Origin: Ruminococcaceae bacterium UBA6845
Lineage (GTDB): Bacteria; Bacillota; Clostridia; Oscillospirales; Acutalibacteraceae
DNA: 30,869 bases
Reading direction: 5' to 3'
Assembly: GCA_002449395.1 (NCBI GenBank)
Contig: DKDP01000046.1
Location: forward strand, 1 to 30,869
Shown here: positions 22,116 to 30,254 of the stretch, in pieces
Numbering within the stretch: the first letter of the stretch is position 1
Layout: every line of letters starts with the position of its first letter
The notes under the pieces: model-generated
The model's database searches: none
What the model saw: the letters and a program-made list of their open reading frames with translations, nothing else
What the model was told of the DNA's origin: nothing
Made by a program: the position numbers and the translations under genes

Positions 22116-24680
22116 TTATCCTTTTGCATCGTACCAGCTCTTGCCGCAATGAACATCTGCGGTGAGCTTGACTTTCATCTTACAAGCGTTTTCCATTTCC
22201 TCACGGACAATTTTCTGTACCTGCTCCTGCTCATTCTCGGGAGCTTCGACAATCAGCTCGTCGTGAATCTGCATAATGAGCTTTGCTTTTAGATTCTCTT
22301 TTTCAAGCCTGTTATATACACGAACCATCGCAATTTTGATTATGTCTGCGGCGGTTCCCTGAATCGGCATATTTCTTGCAACACGCTCGCCGAAGTTGCG
22401 GATCATAGCATTTGATGCGGCGAGCTCGGGCAGATAGCGGCGGCGCTTGAACAGGGTCTGAACGTAGCCGTCCTCCTTTGCCTTGGCGATGACGTTTTTC
22501 ATATAGCTGTCAACGCCCGAGAACCGGTGAAGATAGCCCTTGATGTATTTATCCGCCTCGGCTCTCGTAACGCCGATGTCGTGGGCGAGCGAGAATGCAC
22601 CGATGCCGTAAACAATTCCGAAATTGACCGCCTTTGCACGGCTTCTCATCAGCGGAGTTACCGCCTCAACTGGCATATTGAAAACCTGCGATGCCGTGAT
22701 TGTGTGGATATCGTCGCCGTTGTTGAAAGCGGATATCATCGTCTCGTCGTTTGCAATGTCGGAAAGAACACGCAGTTCAATCTGTGAATAGTCGGCGTCT
22801 ACAAGCACACAGCCGTCCTTGGCGATGAAGAATTTTCTCAGCTCACGGCCGACCGGAGTTCTGACGGGAATGTTCTGAAGATTCGGTTCTGTCGATGAAA
22901 TTCGACCTGTCTTTGTCTCGGTCTGGTTAAGCGTTGAATGAATCCTGCCGTCGGGTGCGATACATTTCTGCAAGCCGTCGCAGTAGGTTGATTTGAGCTT
23001 TGAAAGAGTTCTGTATTCAAGTATAAGTGAGACTATCGGATAATCGGGCGCAAGGCTCTCAAGCACGTCGGCATTGGTGGAATAACCCGATTTCGTTTTT
23101 TTCTTTGCAGGGAGCTGCAGCTTTTCAAAAAGAATCGTTCCGAGCTGCTTCGGCGAGTTTATATTGAACTCCTCGCCTGCAAGGTCATATATCTCGCCGA
23201 CAAGTGAGTTGATTTTTTCTTCAAGCACCGCTCCGTACTGCCGAATACTTTCACGGTCAACGAGGAATCCCGTGACCTCCATTGATGAAAGCACCTTTGA
23301 AAGCGGCATTTCAATATCATATAAAAGGGGGAGCTGGTCGTTTTCTTCAATCTTCGCAATAACCTTTTCCCACGCACCCTTTAAAGCGGCGGCTTTGAGC
23401 GCCGTTTCGTTTTCCTCGCTTATCTCGAGGCAGAGTGCGCCGTATTCCTGCGCCATTCTGACGGGCGAATAGTCGCTTGCCGAGGGATTGAGAATGTAGC
23501 CTGCGATCATAATATCGCTGATCTTTCCTTTGATCTCGGTTCCTCGCATAAACGCCCACGAGTACAGCGGCTTTGCGTCACAGGTTATTTTTTCAATGCT
23601 TTCATTTGAAAGAATTTCGGCAAGATCCGAGGCAAAAGTAAAGCTGTTGTTTTCAACCACGGCAATATACTCGCCGCAGTCGATCGCAACGGAAATTATA
23701 TCGCCGTCCGAAAATTCGGGAACAAAATAAATTTTCTCTCCAACCTCAATTTCCGACAGTGAATCAAGGTGTTTGACGGGAACACTCACCGTTTCGATCT
23801 CGCCCTGCTCACCCTTGCCGAGGTCGAATTTTTCGATCATACTGAACATTTCGAGGGAGGCAAGGAGCCTTGACGCCTTGCCGCTGTCGGGAGTGGACGG
23901 AATGTAAGAGTCCATATCCGTGTCAATCGGAGCATCCGTACGAATCGTGCCGAGCGTGTGGCTGAGCATTGCGCTGTCCTTGGAATTGATGAGCTTTTCA
24001 CGGAGCTTGTCCTTTATATCAAGAGTGTCAATGTTATTGTAAATGTTTTCAACCGAGCCGAAACGCTGAATCAGGTCGCCTGCGGTCTTTGGACCTACTC
24101 CCGCAACGCCGGGAATGTTGTCCGAGCTGTCGCCCTGGAGGGCCTTTATTTCAATCATCTGCCACGGTTCAACGCCGTAATCCTCTTTGATCTTCGCCTT
24201 ATCATAGGGGATAGTCTGTGTTCTGCCCATCTTGGTTGAGGCAAGAAGAACCGTCGTTGCGTCGCTGACAAGCTGTAAGCTGTCACGGTCTCCCGTTGCG
24301 ATAAAGCACTTGTCGCCGTCCTTCATCTGAACCGAAAGCGTGCCGAGAATATCGTCAGCCTCCCATCCCTCTTTTTCAACGACCTTGTAGCCCATAAGCG
24401 TCAAAAGCTCCTTGAGAACAGGCATCTGCTGTTTGAGCTCCTCAGGCATGGCGTGGCGGCCTGCCTTGTATTCTGAATACATTTTGTGGCGGAAGGTCGG
24501 CTTCTTGACGTCGAAAGCAATCGCAACCCTGTCGGGTCGGCAATCGTCGAGGAGCTTATGAAAGATATTCATAAAGCCGTAAATTCCGTTGGTATATTTG
24601 CCGTCCTTGGTGCTCAGGAGCTTTATTCCGTAAAAAGCACGGTTGATTATACTGTTGCCGTCAATAACAAGAAGTCGCAT
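22116..24680 (-). CDS. polA: DNA polymerase I
   Basis: The product is 854 residues from the ATG at 24680. A GTG three codons earlier is open, but AAGGTG lies just before the ATG and the family begins with this LLVIDGNS. Domains in order: 5' nuclease (LLVIDGNSIINRAFYG, EADDILGTL, DRDSLQLV, GDSSDNIPGV), a 3'-5' exonuclease-like domain that has lost its acidic residues (YFVPEFSDGD where FDTET is expected), then the polymerase with motif A DADYSQIELR, motif B RSRAKAVNFGIVYG and motif C IHDELIVEAP. It fills gaps and replaces RNA primers without proofreading, as in several Firmicutes PolA proteins. Confidence 0.97.
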   Translation of the reverse strand: MRLLVIDGNSIINRAFYGIKLLSTKDGKYTNGIYGFMNIFHKLLDDCRPDRVAIAFDVKKPTFRHKMYSEYKAGRHAMPEELKQQMPVLKELLTLMGYKVVEKEGWEADDILGTLSVQMKDGDKCFIATGDRDSLQLVSDATTVLLASTKMGRTQTIPYDKAKIKEDYGVEPWQMIEIKALQGDSSDNIPGVAGVGPKTAGDLIQRFGSVENIYNNIDTLDIKDKLREKLINSKDSAMLSHTLGTIRTDAPIDTDMDSYIPSTPDSGKASRLLASLEMFSMIEKFDLGKGEQGEIETVSVPVKHLDSLSEIEVGEKIYFVPEFSDGDIISVAIDCGEYIAVVENNSFTFASDLAEILSNESIEKITCDAKPLYSWAFMRGTEIKGKISDIMIAGYILNPSASDYSPVRMAQEYGALCLEISEENETALKAAALKGAWEKVIAKIEENDQLPLLYDIEMPLSKVLSSMEVTGFLVDRESIRQYGAVLEEKINSLVGEIYDLAGEEFNINSPKQLGTILFEKLQLPAKKKTKSGYSTNADVLESLAPDYPIVSLILEYRTLSKLKSTYCDGLQKCIAPDGRIHSTLNQTETKTGRISSTEPNLQNIPVRTPVGRELRKFFIAKDGCVLVDADYSQIELRVLSDIANDETMISAFNNGDDIHTITASQVFNMPVEAVTPLMRSRAKAVNFGIVYGIGAFSLAHDIGVTRAEADKYIKGYLHRFSGVDSYMKNVIAKAKEDGYVQTLFKRRRYLPELAASNAMIRNFGERVARNMPIQGTAADIIKIAMVRVYNRLEKENLKAKLIMQIHDELIVEAPENEQEQVQKIVREEMENACKMKVKLTADVHCGKSWYDAKG

Positions 24681-24690
24681 ATTCTTCACC

Positions 24691-26439
24691 TTACTTAACT
24701 AATTTCGCATTGATTTTGTCACGGTCGGGAGTGACGTTGACCGAGTAGTAAACGTGGTATATAACCTTACCGTAGGGAGCTCCCTGCGGCTTTTTGAGAT
24801 TCTTGACATAGGTGTAGTCGACGGGCACGAGCTTGGCGTCCCGAGCCTTTGAGTGGTAAGCGGCAATCTCCGCCGCCTCAACTATCGCCTCATCGCTGAT
24901 CTCTCTATTGTCGCTGACGATTATAACGTGAGAGCCGGGGAACTTCTGCGTGTGGAGCCACATATCGTTCTTTGCGGCGGTTTTAAGGGACAGCTTATCA
25001 TTCTGCACGTTGTTCCTGCCGACAAGAACCCTGAATCCGTCGGTTGTTCGGTATTCAATCGGCGGCAAAGTCTTGGATGACTTCTTGTCGTTGCCACGCT
25101 TTTTCTTTACATAACCGCTGAGCGAAAGCTCACTGCGAATTTCATCGATTTCCGCCTGCGTATCGGCTCGCTCAAGCGAATCGGCAACCGTTTCAAGGTA
25201 GGCAAGCTCCTGCTTGCTCTCCTCAATGAAGCCCGTCAGAAGCTGTTCGGCAGTCTTTGCCTTGCGATATTCCTTGAAATATTTTTGTGCGTTCTGTGCC
25301 GGGGATTTTGACGGATCCGCCTTAATTCTTATCGGCTTGTTTTCATCATAATAATTTTCGAGATCATAAAAAAGCGCACCCTTTTCAAGTCTGTAAAGGT
25401 TTGCGTTTATAAGCTCGGCATTGATTCTGAGTTTTTCCCTGTCCGCACAGTGCGCCAGCTCCGCCTGCCTCAGACTGAGCTTTTTGGAAACTCTTGCAAT
25501 TGCGGAATTAAGGAGCTTTACGAGATCCTGACCCTTTTGCTTCGTGCGTTCAAGTCGGTCACATTCATAGTAGAACTCGTCAAGAAGCTCGGAAAAGCTC
25601 GCCTTGATTTCCGTTCTGTAACGGTTACCGTACTGTTTGATAGGAAAGAATGAAAAGTCAACAGGCTTGCCCGTCTCGTCCTTGAGCATAAACGGTGTAC
25701 CGTGTTCGTTTATGATAATATTGCGCAGATTGTCAAGACTGTTTGAAAGATATTCAAAGCCCTTGTCGCTGACCTCGTCGGTGTAAAGCTCGCCGAACTC
25801 TCTGCAAAGCTCACGGCAGGTGAGGGGAGAAGCACCCTGCAAGGTGCTGAGCACTGCCGACGAAAGCGGCTTCGACGGAAAAGTCTTAATCTGTGCAATT
25901 ATGTTTTCGTTCGAATGATCCGTTATGTTTAGCTTGCTCTGCGGCGGCGGTGCGATATATTTGAATCCCGGAAGAATCTGACGAACAGCCGACTGGCTGA
26001 GGTCAACACGTTTGATTGCGTCAACAATTTTTCCGTCGCCGTCAAAGAGAATGATGTTTGAGTATTTTGCCATTATCTCAATCGAGAGAATGAGCTTTAT
26101 CTTATCGCCGATTTCGTTTGTGGCGTTGAAGTCGAGGTAAAGTATTCGGTCAAGACCCGATTGACGGATATCGACAAGCTGAGCGTTGAGCAGTTTCTTT
26201 CTCATCAGCATACAGAACATCGGCGGAACTGCGGGGTTTTCGGGCGCGTGATCCGTCAGGTGAATCCTCGGACTGTTGCCCCTGATTGAAAGAAAGAGCT
26301 TTTTAGCTCCGTTTTTACCTCGCAGGTGAATAACCAGTTCCTCACGGGAGGGCTGATGGATTTTTTCGACTCTGCTGAATGAGATTTCCCTGATCAGCTC
26401 GTCTTTAATTTTGCTGAGAAATATTCCGTCAAGTGCCAT
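24691..26439 (-). CDS. rqcH: ribosome-associated quality-control protein RqcH (NFACT)
   Basis: The product is 582 residues. The NFACT-N domain carries GNSPRIHL (54-61) and the conserved Asp97-Arg98 pair in GLDRIL, the same positions as in Bacillus RqcH where they are needed for alanine tailing. A coiled-coil middle (about 285-440, many Lys/Glu/Leu) would insert between tRNA and the 50S subunit. The C-terminal NFACT-R domain is FRVLVGRNNVQNDKLS to NDMWLHTQKFPGSHVII. The protein recruits tRNA-Ala to stalled large subunits and marks nascent chains for decay; older names call it a fibronectin-binding protein. GAGGT precedes the ATG. Confidence 0.95.
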   Translation of the reverse strand: MALDGIFLSKIKDELIREISFSRVEKIHQPSREELVIHLRGKNGAKKLFLSIRGNSPRIHLTDHAPENPAVPPMFCMLMRKKLLNAQLVDIRQSGLDRILYLDFNATNEIGDKIKLILSIEIMAKYSNIILFDGDGKIVDAIKRVDLSQSAVRQILPGFKYIAPPPQSKLNITDHSNENIIAQIKTFPSKPLSSAVLSTLQGASPLTCRELCREFGELYTDEVSDKGFEYLSNSLDNLRNIIINEHGTPFMLKDETGKPVDFSFFPIKQYGNRYRTEIKASFSELLDEFYYECDRLERTKQKGQDLVKLLNSAIARVSKKLSLRQAELAHCADREKLRINAELINANLYRLEKGALFYDLENYYDENKPIRIKADPSKSPAQNAQKYFKEYRKAKTAEQLLTGFIEESKQELAYLETVADSLERADTQAEIDEIRSELSLSGYVKKKRGNDKKSSKTLPPIEYRTTDGFRVLVGRNNVQNDKLSLKTAAKNDMWLHTQKFPGSHVIIVSDNREISDEAIVEAAEIAAYHSKARDAKLVPVDYTYVKNLKKPQGAPYGKVIYHVYYSVNVTPDRDKINAKLVK

Positions 26440-26446
26440 AATTACC

Positions 26447-27181
26447 TCAAATAAATTTTATCGGATTTTCCTGTTTGATGTCAATAATTTCAATGTCCGG
26501 GAACTGCGCCTGCAATTTTTTCACGAGAACGGGAACGACAACAATTTCCGTTTCATAGTGACCTGCGGCGATGAGCGTTATGCCCTGCTGAACGCAGTCG
26601 AGAAAGTTGTGGTGCGATGCGTCGCCCGTGATGAAAGCGTCAATTTCGCCTGCCGCCTCAATCAGCGAACAGCCGGCGCCCGTGCAGATTGCAATTTTTT
26701 CGATCTTTTTGCCTGCGTCGGCATAGCGTACCTTTGTGTTGAGAGCCTTTGCGATTTTTCCCGCAAGCTCCTCTGCCGTGGTCGGCTCAACCATTCCGAG
26801 CCTTAAAATCGGGTCGTCGGCACGGGTGACATCTATTCCGAGCAATTCTGCAAGGCTGTCGTTGGTTCCGCCCTCGGCAATGTCAAGCGGAGTGTGACAG
26901 CAGAGCGCGTTTATCGAGCTTGTGATAAGCTCATAAGGCACACTGCCCTTTGTCACGGATTTAATGGGAGAGAAAATGACGGGGTGGTGGCTGATTATCA
27001 GATTTGCGCTAATTGCTTTGGCTTTTTTGATTTCCTCGGGAGTGATGTCGAGCACAACGGCAGCCTTGTTAACCTCGGCATTCATATCGCCGACGAGCAT
27101 ACCGCTGTTGTCCCAGTCCTCCTGCGTGTCAAAGGGAGCAATACTGTTGAGATAATCGTAAAAATCCTTTACCTTTGCCAT
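26447..27181 (-). CDS. Nif3-like dinuclear metal-centre protein
   Basis: The product is 244 residues, the short form lacking the inserted PII-like domain of Bacillus YqfO. Family motifs are EDWDNSGMLVGD (21-32), LIISHHPVIF (61-70) with metal-binding histidines, CCHTPLDIAEGGTND and the C-terminal AGHYETE. Known relatives form hexameric toroids; a GTP cyclohydrolase-like or tRNA-related role is proposed but unsettled. It overlaps trmK by 13 nt, a very common pairing in Firmicutes. Confidence 0.93.
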   Translation of the reverse strand: MAKVKDFYDYLNSIAPFDTQEDWDNSGMLVGDMNAEVNKAAVVLDITPEEIKKAKAISANLIISHHPVIFSPIKSVTKGSVPYELITSSINALCCHTPLDIAEGGTNDSLAELLGIDVTRADDPILRLGMVEPTTAEELAGKIAKALNTKVRYADAGKKIEKIAICTGAGCSLIEAAGEIDAFITGDASHHNFLDCVQQGITLIAAGHYETEIVVVPVLVKKLQAQFPDIEIIDIKQENPIKFI

Positions 27182-27849
27182 TTTTCCACCTCTTTTATTA
27201 TGGACATAAGCACCGTCTTTTCAGCCTCATCACCGCCGTGGGCGTTGAGTGCCGAAAGCCGTGCTTCAATTCTTTTAAGTTTCTTTTCCTTAAACGCAAG
27301 AGCCGTTTCGTCATTGCGCTTAAGAATACTGCCGAACATAATTTCCACTTCGCTGTGGGACGTTACCGAGCCTGTATAAACCGCTCCGATACATATGTAA
27401 ACCTTGCCGTCCTCAAAGCAAACCTCTTCGTCGGTTATCTCAAATCCGTTAGCGAAAAGGTATCTGCGAACGTCCTCGTCGTGGGACTGCGGCTGAAGTA
27501 TCAGCTTATATTTTTTGTTCTTAATCCATTCGGCATTTGTCAGTATTTCGGAGATCAAAATTCCGCCCATACCTGCGATAACAATATCGTCGGCATCGTC
27601 GGGAGAAACACATTTAAGTCCATCGGAAAGGCGAAGCTGAACCCTGTCCTCAATATGATTGGAGCGGACGGTTTCCTCGGCGTTTTCCAATGGACCCTTT
27701 CTGAGGTCTGCCGCAACGGCAGACGGTATTTTGCCTGACAAAATGAGAGCTGTCGGCAGGTATGCGTGGTCGGTCCCTATGTCGGCGACACGGGAACCGT
27801 CACGAACCATATCCGCAGCCGTTTTCAATCTCGGCTTAAGTCGGATCAT
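27169..27849 (-). CDS. trmK: tRNA (adenine22-N1)-methyltransferase TrmK
   Basis: The product is 226 residues. The SAM site is VADIGTDHAYLP (21-32), with AADLRKGPLENA and the class signature IVIAGMGGILISEIL (about 89-103), then LILQPQSHDEDVRRYL. TrmK methylates N1 of A22 in bacterial tRNAs. The C-terminal coiled part (RNDETALAFKEKKLKRIEARL) matches the family. Its start overlaps the stop of the DUF1858 gene by 4 nt and its end overlaps the Nif3 gene. Confidence 0.95.
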   Translation of the reverse strand: MIRLKPRLKTAADMVRDGSRVADIGTDHAYLPTALILSGKIPSAVAADLRKGPLENAEETVRSNHIEDRVQLRLSDGLKCVSPDDADDIVIAGMGGILISEILTNAEWIKNKKYKLILQPQSHDEDVRRYLFANGFEITDEEVCFEDGKVYICIGAVYTGSVTSHSEVEIMFGSILKRNDETALAFKEKKLKRIEARLSALNAHGGDEAEKTVLMSIIKEVEKWQR

Positions 27850-28049
27850 TTGCTTGCAAGATAAGCGTTGATGTCTGCAACCATCTGCTCAACGTCAACA
27901 CCGTGAACAGCGCAAGCCATCTCAAGGCTTTCGCCTCTTGCAGAGGGACAACCGAGGCAGTGCATACCCATATTGAGGAAGAACTCCGCTGTGCCGCTGT
28001 CTGCGTCGAGAATATCGCCTATAAGCATATCTTTATTAACTTCTGTCAT
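27846..28049 (-). CDS. DUF1858-family small cysteine protein
   Basis: The product is 67 residues and is a complete DUF1858 domain: a short helical opening (MLIGDILDADSGTAEFF), then GMHCLGCP with Cys31 and Cys34 as a CxxC pair, Cys46 in EMACAVHGVD and a final helix. The family is described as hybrid-cluster-associated disulfide oxidoreductase-like, but function is not proven. It is the first gene of the operon with GGAGG 8 nt before the ATG, and is directly behind the operon promoter. Confidence 0.9.
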   Translation of the reverse strand: MTEVNKDMLIGDILDADSGTAEFFLNMGMHCLGCPSARGESLEMACAVHGVDVEQMVADINAYLASK

Positions 28050-28115
28050 ATTAAAACCTCCGTTTCATACTGTTACGGTGATGCCTCAATTTGTGAGGTA
28101 TTACCATATATATAT

Positions 28116-28143
28116 ATTATACACATTATTTATTATTTTTCAA
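28116..28143 (-). promoter_or_regulatory. promoter of the eight-gene minus-strand operon
   Basis: On the minus strand TTGAAA (28143-28138), 16-nt spacer, TATAAT (28121-28116). The leader of about 60 nt holds a small inverted repeat (cctca/tgagg, 28084-28098). It is the only strong promoter I see before the DUF1858 gene; internal promoters in the operon are not excluded. Confidence 0.65.
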
Positions 28144-28163
28144 GGTTAAATGCCTTTATACTC

Positions 28164-28192
28164 TTTTCAAAGAGGTAAAAATATGTTAGAAT
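28164..28192 (+). promoter_or_regulatory. extended -10 promoter of the HEYGH membrane protein gene
   Basis: TTTTCA (28164-28169), 17-nt spacer, TAGAAT (28187-28192) preceded by TGT, an extended -10. The start codon follows at 28215, so the leader is very short. Confidence 0.5.
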
Positions 28193-28214
28193 AAACCGAA
28201 CGGAGGTAAAAAAT

Positions 28215-28655
28215 ATGAAAAAATTTTTGTTTTATCTTATAGAATGGACATGGGCGCTGCCGATCAACCTTATAGGACTTATCGGTTACATCATTTTTGC
28301 GGGAATCAAGGGCTGTAAGCACGAAAGATTTTACAATGCAACGGTTACATATGTGCCCGGCGACTGGGGCGGAATTTCGTTCGGAACGTTTATTTTTATG
28401 AATCCCGACCGACCCGATGATTGGCTCAGGGACACAAGAATCCACGAATACGGCCACACGTGGCAGGCTCTTCTGCTCGGACCGATCTGGTTTCTTGTTA
28501 TTGCAATTCCGTCATTTATCTGGTGCAATTTCAAGCCCTGCATAAACTACCGAAAGAACAACAACGTTTCCTATTATTCACTCTATTGCGAAGCATGGGC
28601 AAACGCATGGGGACAGAAATTCACGGGACTTAAGCAGACGAGGATAGGGAAGTAA
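28215..28655 (+). CDS. small membrane protein with HExxH zinc motif
   Basis: The product is 146 residues. Hydrophobic segments at about 5-32 and 84-105 bracket a soluble part. The motif RIHEYGHTWQ places His77, Glu78 and His81 as an HExxH zinc site at the edge of the second membrane segment, and YCEAWANAWG (124-133) supplies Glu126 as a possible third ligand. This layout resembles a minimal membrane zinc metalloprotease; I know the type only as an uncharacterised Clostridia protein. The ATG follows GGAGG by 8 nt. The hairpin repeat 12 nt after the stop may end its transcript. Confidence 0.7.
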   Translation: MKKFLFYLIEWTWALPINLIGLIGYIIFAGIKGCKHERFYNATVTYVPGDWGGISFGTFIFMNPDRPDDWLRDTRIHEYGHTWQALLLGPIWFLVIAIPSFIWCNFKPCINYRKNNNVSYYSLYCEAWANAWGQKFTGLKQTRIGK

Positions 28656-28666
28656 GTTCGTATATA

Positions 28667-28785
28667 GGCGCCCCTTTAGGGGAGCTGTCAGCGAAGCTGA
28701 CTGAGGGAGTAAGGTCTTATCGGATTTGAACTCCCTCCGTCTTCGGCGCAAACCGCCGAAGCCACCTCCCTCAAGAGGGCGGCCA
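28667..28785. repeat. dispersed hairpin repeat, copy 2
   Basis: Same two-arm design as the copy at 716-853: GGCGCCCCTTTAGGGGAGCT, hairpin gtcagc/gctgac, TGAGGGAG, spacer, then CTCCCTCCG, the hairpin cttcggcg/cgccgaag identical to copy 1, and CACCTCCCTCAAGAGGG. The outer arms drift together (GAGGGAG with CTCCCTC), a compensatory change that keeps the pairing. Confidence 0.85.
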
Positions 28786-28839
28786 CGAAGATTTTGCGCC
28801 AAATTGAAATACATAATGAATTTCTCTTTGATTTAGTAG

Positions 28840-28858
28840 GGGCGTGCATTGCACGCCC
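28840..28858. repeat. small GC-rich palindrome
   Basis: The stem gggcgtgc / gcacgccc with ATT loop lies between two hairpin repeats and belongs to a second, shorter repeat type. It is followed by caaagtcagcagaaac, a string that recurs before the repeat at 30801. Confidence 0.65.
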
Positions 28859-28883
28859 GCCAAAGTCAGCAGAAACCAATCTC

Positions 28884-29000
28884 GGCTCCCTTGTAGGGGA
28901 GCTGGCGGCGCAGCCGACTGAGGGGTTTTCTTAAAATTTTGATAGGACTTTATTAAACCCCTCCGTTTCGCTCCGCTCAACACCTCCCCTGCAAGGGAGG
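28884..29000. repeat. dispersed hairpin repeat, copy 3
   Basis: GGCTCCCTTGTAGGGGAGCT, hairpin ggcggcg/agccgac region, TGAGGGGTTTTC, spacer, AAACCCCTCCG, a different inner hairpin (tttcgctccgctcaa) and CACCTCCCCTGCAAGGGAGGC. The region 28656-29076 holds only these repeats and no gene. Confidence 0.85.
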
Positions 29001-29076
29001 CAAGAAAAGCCCGCAGAAACCCACCAAGCGAAAGGCAGATAAAAATCTCACCCGCCCCCGCAAAGGAGGAAAAAGA

Positions 29077-29892
29077 ATGAAATACATCAAATGGCTCATA
29101 GCGTCGGTCGTTGTAGTTGCATTGCTGATATTCACCGCCGTGTTCGTTATCAACGCATATAACACGGGCAAGATCGGCAACAAGGACGAAAAGGTTGCGT
29201 CCGACTTTGTCGAGGACATTCAGGGCATATGGAAAAACACGTCGACAGGCTCGATCGCGTCCAAGGTGTCAATGGTTCGTTTTGACGAAAACGGCAGACT
29301 TACCGTTGTTGCCCTCGGTCAGACGGCGAGCGGAACCTATACCGATGAATATGACCTTGATACGAAAAAGCATACGCTGACGGTCAAGGGCAATATCTAC
29401 GGCGGACTTTCGATTGAACGGTCGTTTGACGCATCGCTTAATGACGATAAGGATTCACTGACGCTGAAGGATACGAAAAGTTCGCTTGAATTTGTGCTTG
29501 TGAAAACGGACGAAACCGAGCTGAAAACCGAAAAGCGAACCGTAGCGACAACGAAGAAAACCACCGTCCCGAGCACCTCGGCGGCAAGCGGAGAGGTCGG
29601 GGAGTATGCGCAGGCGATTCTCGGAAAATGGACCTCAAAGCTCAGCTCCGCATCGGGATATGAATTTGTCGATTCGTCGAATGTGAAAATCTCACTTGTC
29701 GGCTTCACCGCAGACGGAACATACTCCCTTGCGATGAACGGAAGCGGTCAGTGCGAGATGAAGATAAATTATGTGTCGCTTGCGGGCGTTTCGGTCAGCA
29801 ACACCTATATCGTCGAGCTTACGGAAAGCGAAATGACACTTGCGCAGAAGAATGCGGAATCCGTCTCCGTGACCTACGTCAGGGCGTCATAA
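29077..29892 (+). CDS. membrane-anchored protein with two lipocalin-like beta domains
   Basis: The product is 271 residues and I do not recognise a named family. MKYIK and a hydrophobic helix (6-27) form an uncleaved anchor or signal. Two similar beta-rich units follow: GIWKNTSTGS..VRFDENGRLTV (from about 50) and GKWTSKLSSASG..GFTADGTYSL (from about 187), separated by a Thr/Lys/Ser-rich linker (TVATTKKTTVPSTS). The G-x-W opening and strand pattern resemble small lipocalin or DUF5640-type ligand-binding domains seen in Clostridia. It would sit outside the membrane. The ribosome site AAAGGAGGA precedes the ATG. Confidence 0.75.
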   Translation: MKYIKWLIASVVVVALLIFTAVFVINAYNTGKIGNKDEKVASDFVEDIQGIWKNTSTGSIASKVSMVRFDENGRLTVVALGQTASGTYTDEYDLDTKKHTLTVKGNIYGGLSIERSFDASLNDDKDSLTLKDTKSSLEFVLVKTDETELKTEKRTVATTKKTTVPSTSAASGEVGEYAQAILGKWTSKLSSASGYEFVDSSNVKISLVGFTADGTYSLAMNGSGQCEMKINYVSLAGVSVSNTYIVELTESEMTLAQKNAESVSVTYVRAS

Positions 29893-29936
29893 TCGGTGTG
29901 TTAACAAAAAATTTAAAAATATCTTCGTTTTACCAC

Positions 29937-29965
29937 TTGTTATATTGACCGATTTGGTATATAAT
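29937..29965 (+). promoter_or_regulatory. ireB promoter
   Basis: TTGTTA (29937-29942), 17-nt spacer, TATAAT (29960-29965), about 30 nt before the ireB start codon. Confidence 0.65.
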
Positions 29966-29993
29966 AAAATGAAACTAAGCGGAGGTGTTTACA

Positions 29994-30239
29994 ATGACGG
30001 ATAAAACGATTCAGTTTTCTATAAAGGAAGACCACGAGAAGGAAATGAAATCGACACTGAAAGCCGTATACAATGCGCTGAGTGAAAAAGGCTATAATCC
30101 TACCAGTCAGATCGTCGGCTATCTTCTTTCCGAGGATCCGACATATATCACCACTCACAACAACGCAAGGAGTCTTATCCGCAGGATAGACCGTGACGAG
30201 TTGCTCCAGTCCTTGGTTAAAAACTATCTTAAAGATTAA
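29994..30239 (+). CDS. ireB: IreB-family regulatory protein (DUF965)
   Basis: The product is 81 residues. A GTG at 29985 is in frame but is part of the ribosome site GGAGGTG; the ATG at 29994, 7 nt on, gives the family start MTDKTIQFSIKEDHEK. The body GYNPTSQIVGYLLSEDPTYI and HNNARSLIRRIDRDELL is near-invariant in Firmicutes. In Enterococcus IreB is phosphorylated by the Ser/Thr kinase IreK and tunes cell-wall stress and cephalosporin resistance. The usual next gene, ruvX, is replaced here by a 98-codon gene 15 nt downstream. Confidence 0.95.
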   Translation: MTDKTIQFSIKEDHEKEMKSTLKAVYNALSEKGYNPTSQIVGYLLSEDPTYITTHNNARSLIRRIDRDELLQSLVKNYLKD

Positions 30240-30254
30240 GAAAGGCTGATATAA

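Noticed and set aside
28171..28193. Three-codon leader frame (ATG TTA GAA TAA) behind a GAGGT
   Set aside because: It overlaps the promoter -10 of the downstream gene, so it would not be transcribed from that promoter; coincidence is more likely.
28688..28879. Minus-strand frame with EVASAVCAEDGG
   Set aside because: It lies across repeat copy 2 and the small palindrome and has no start signals, so I treat it as repeat-derived.
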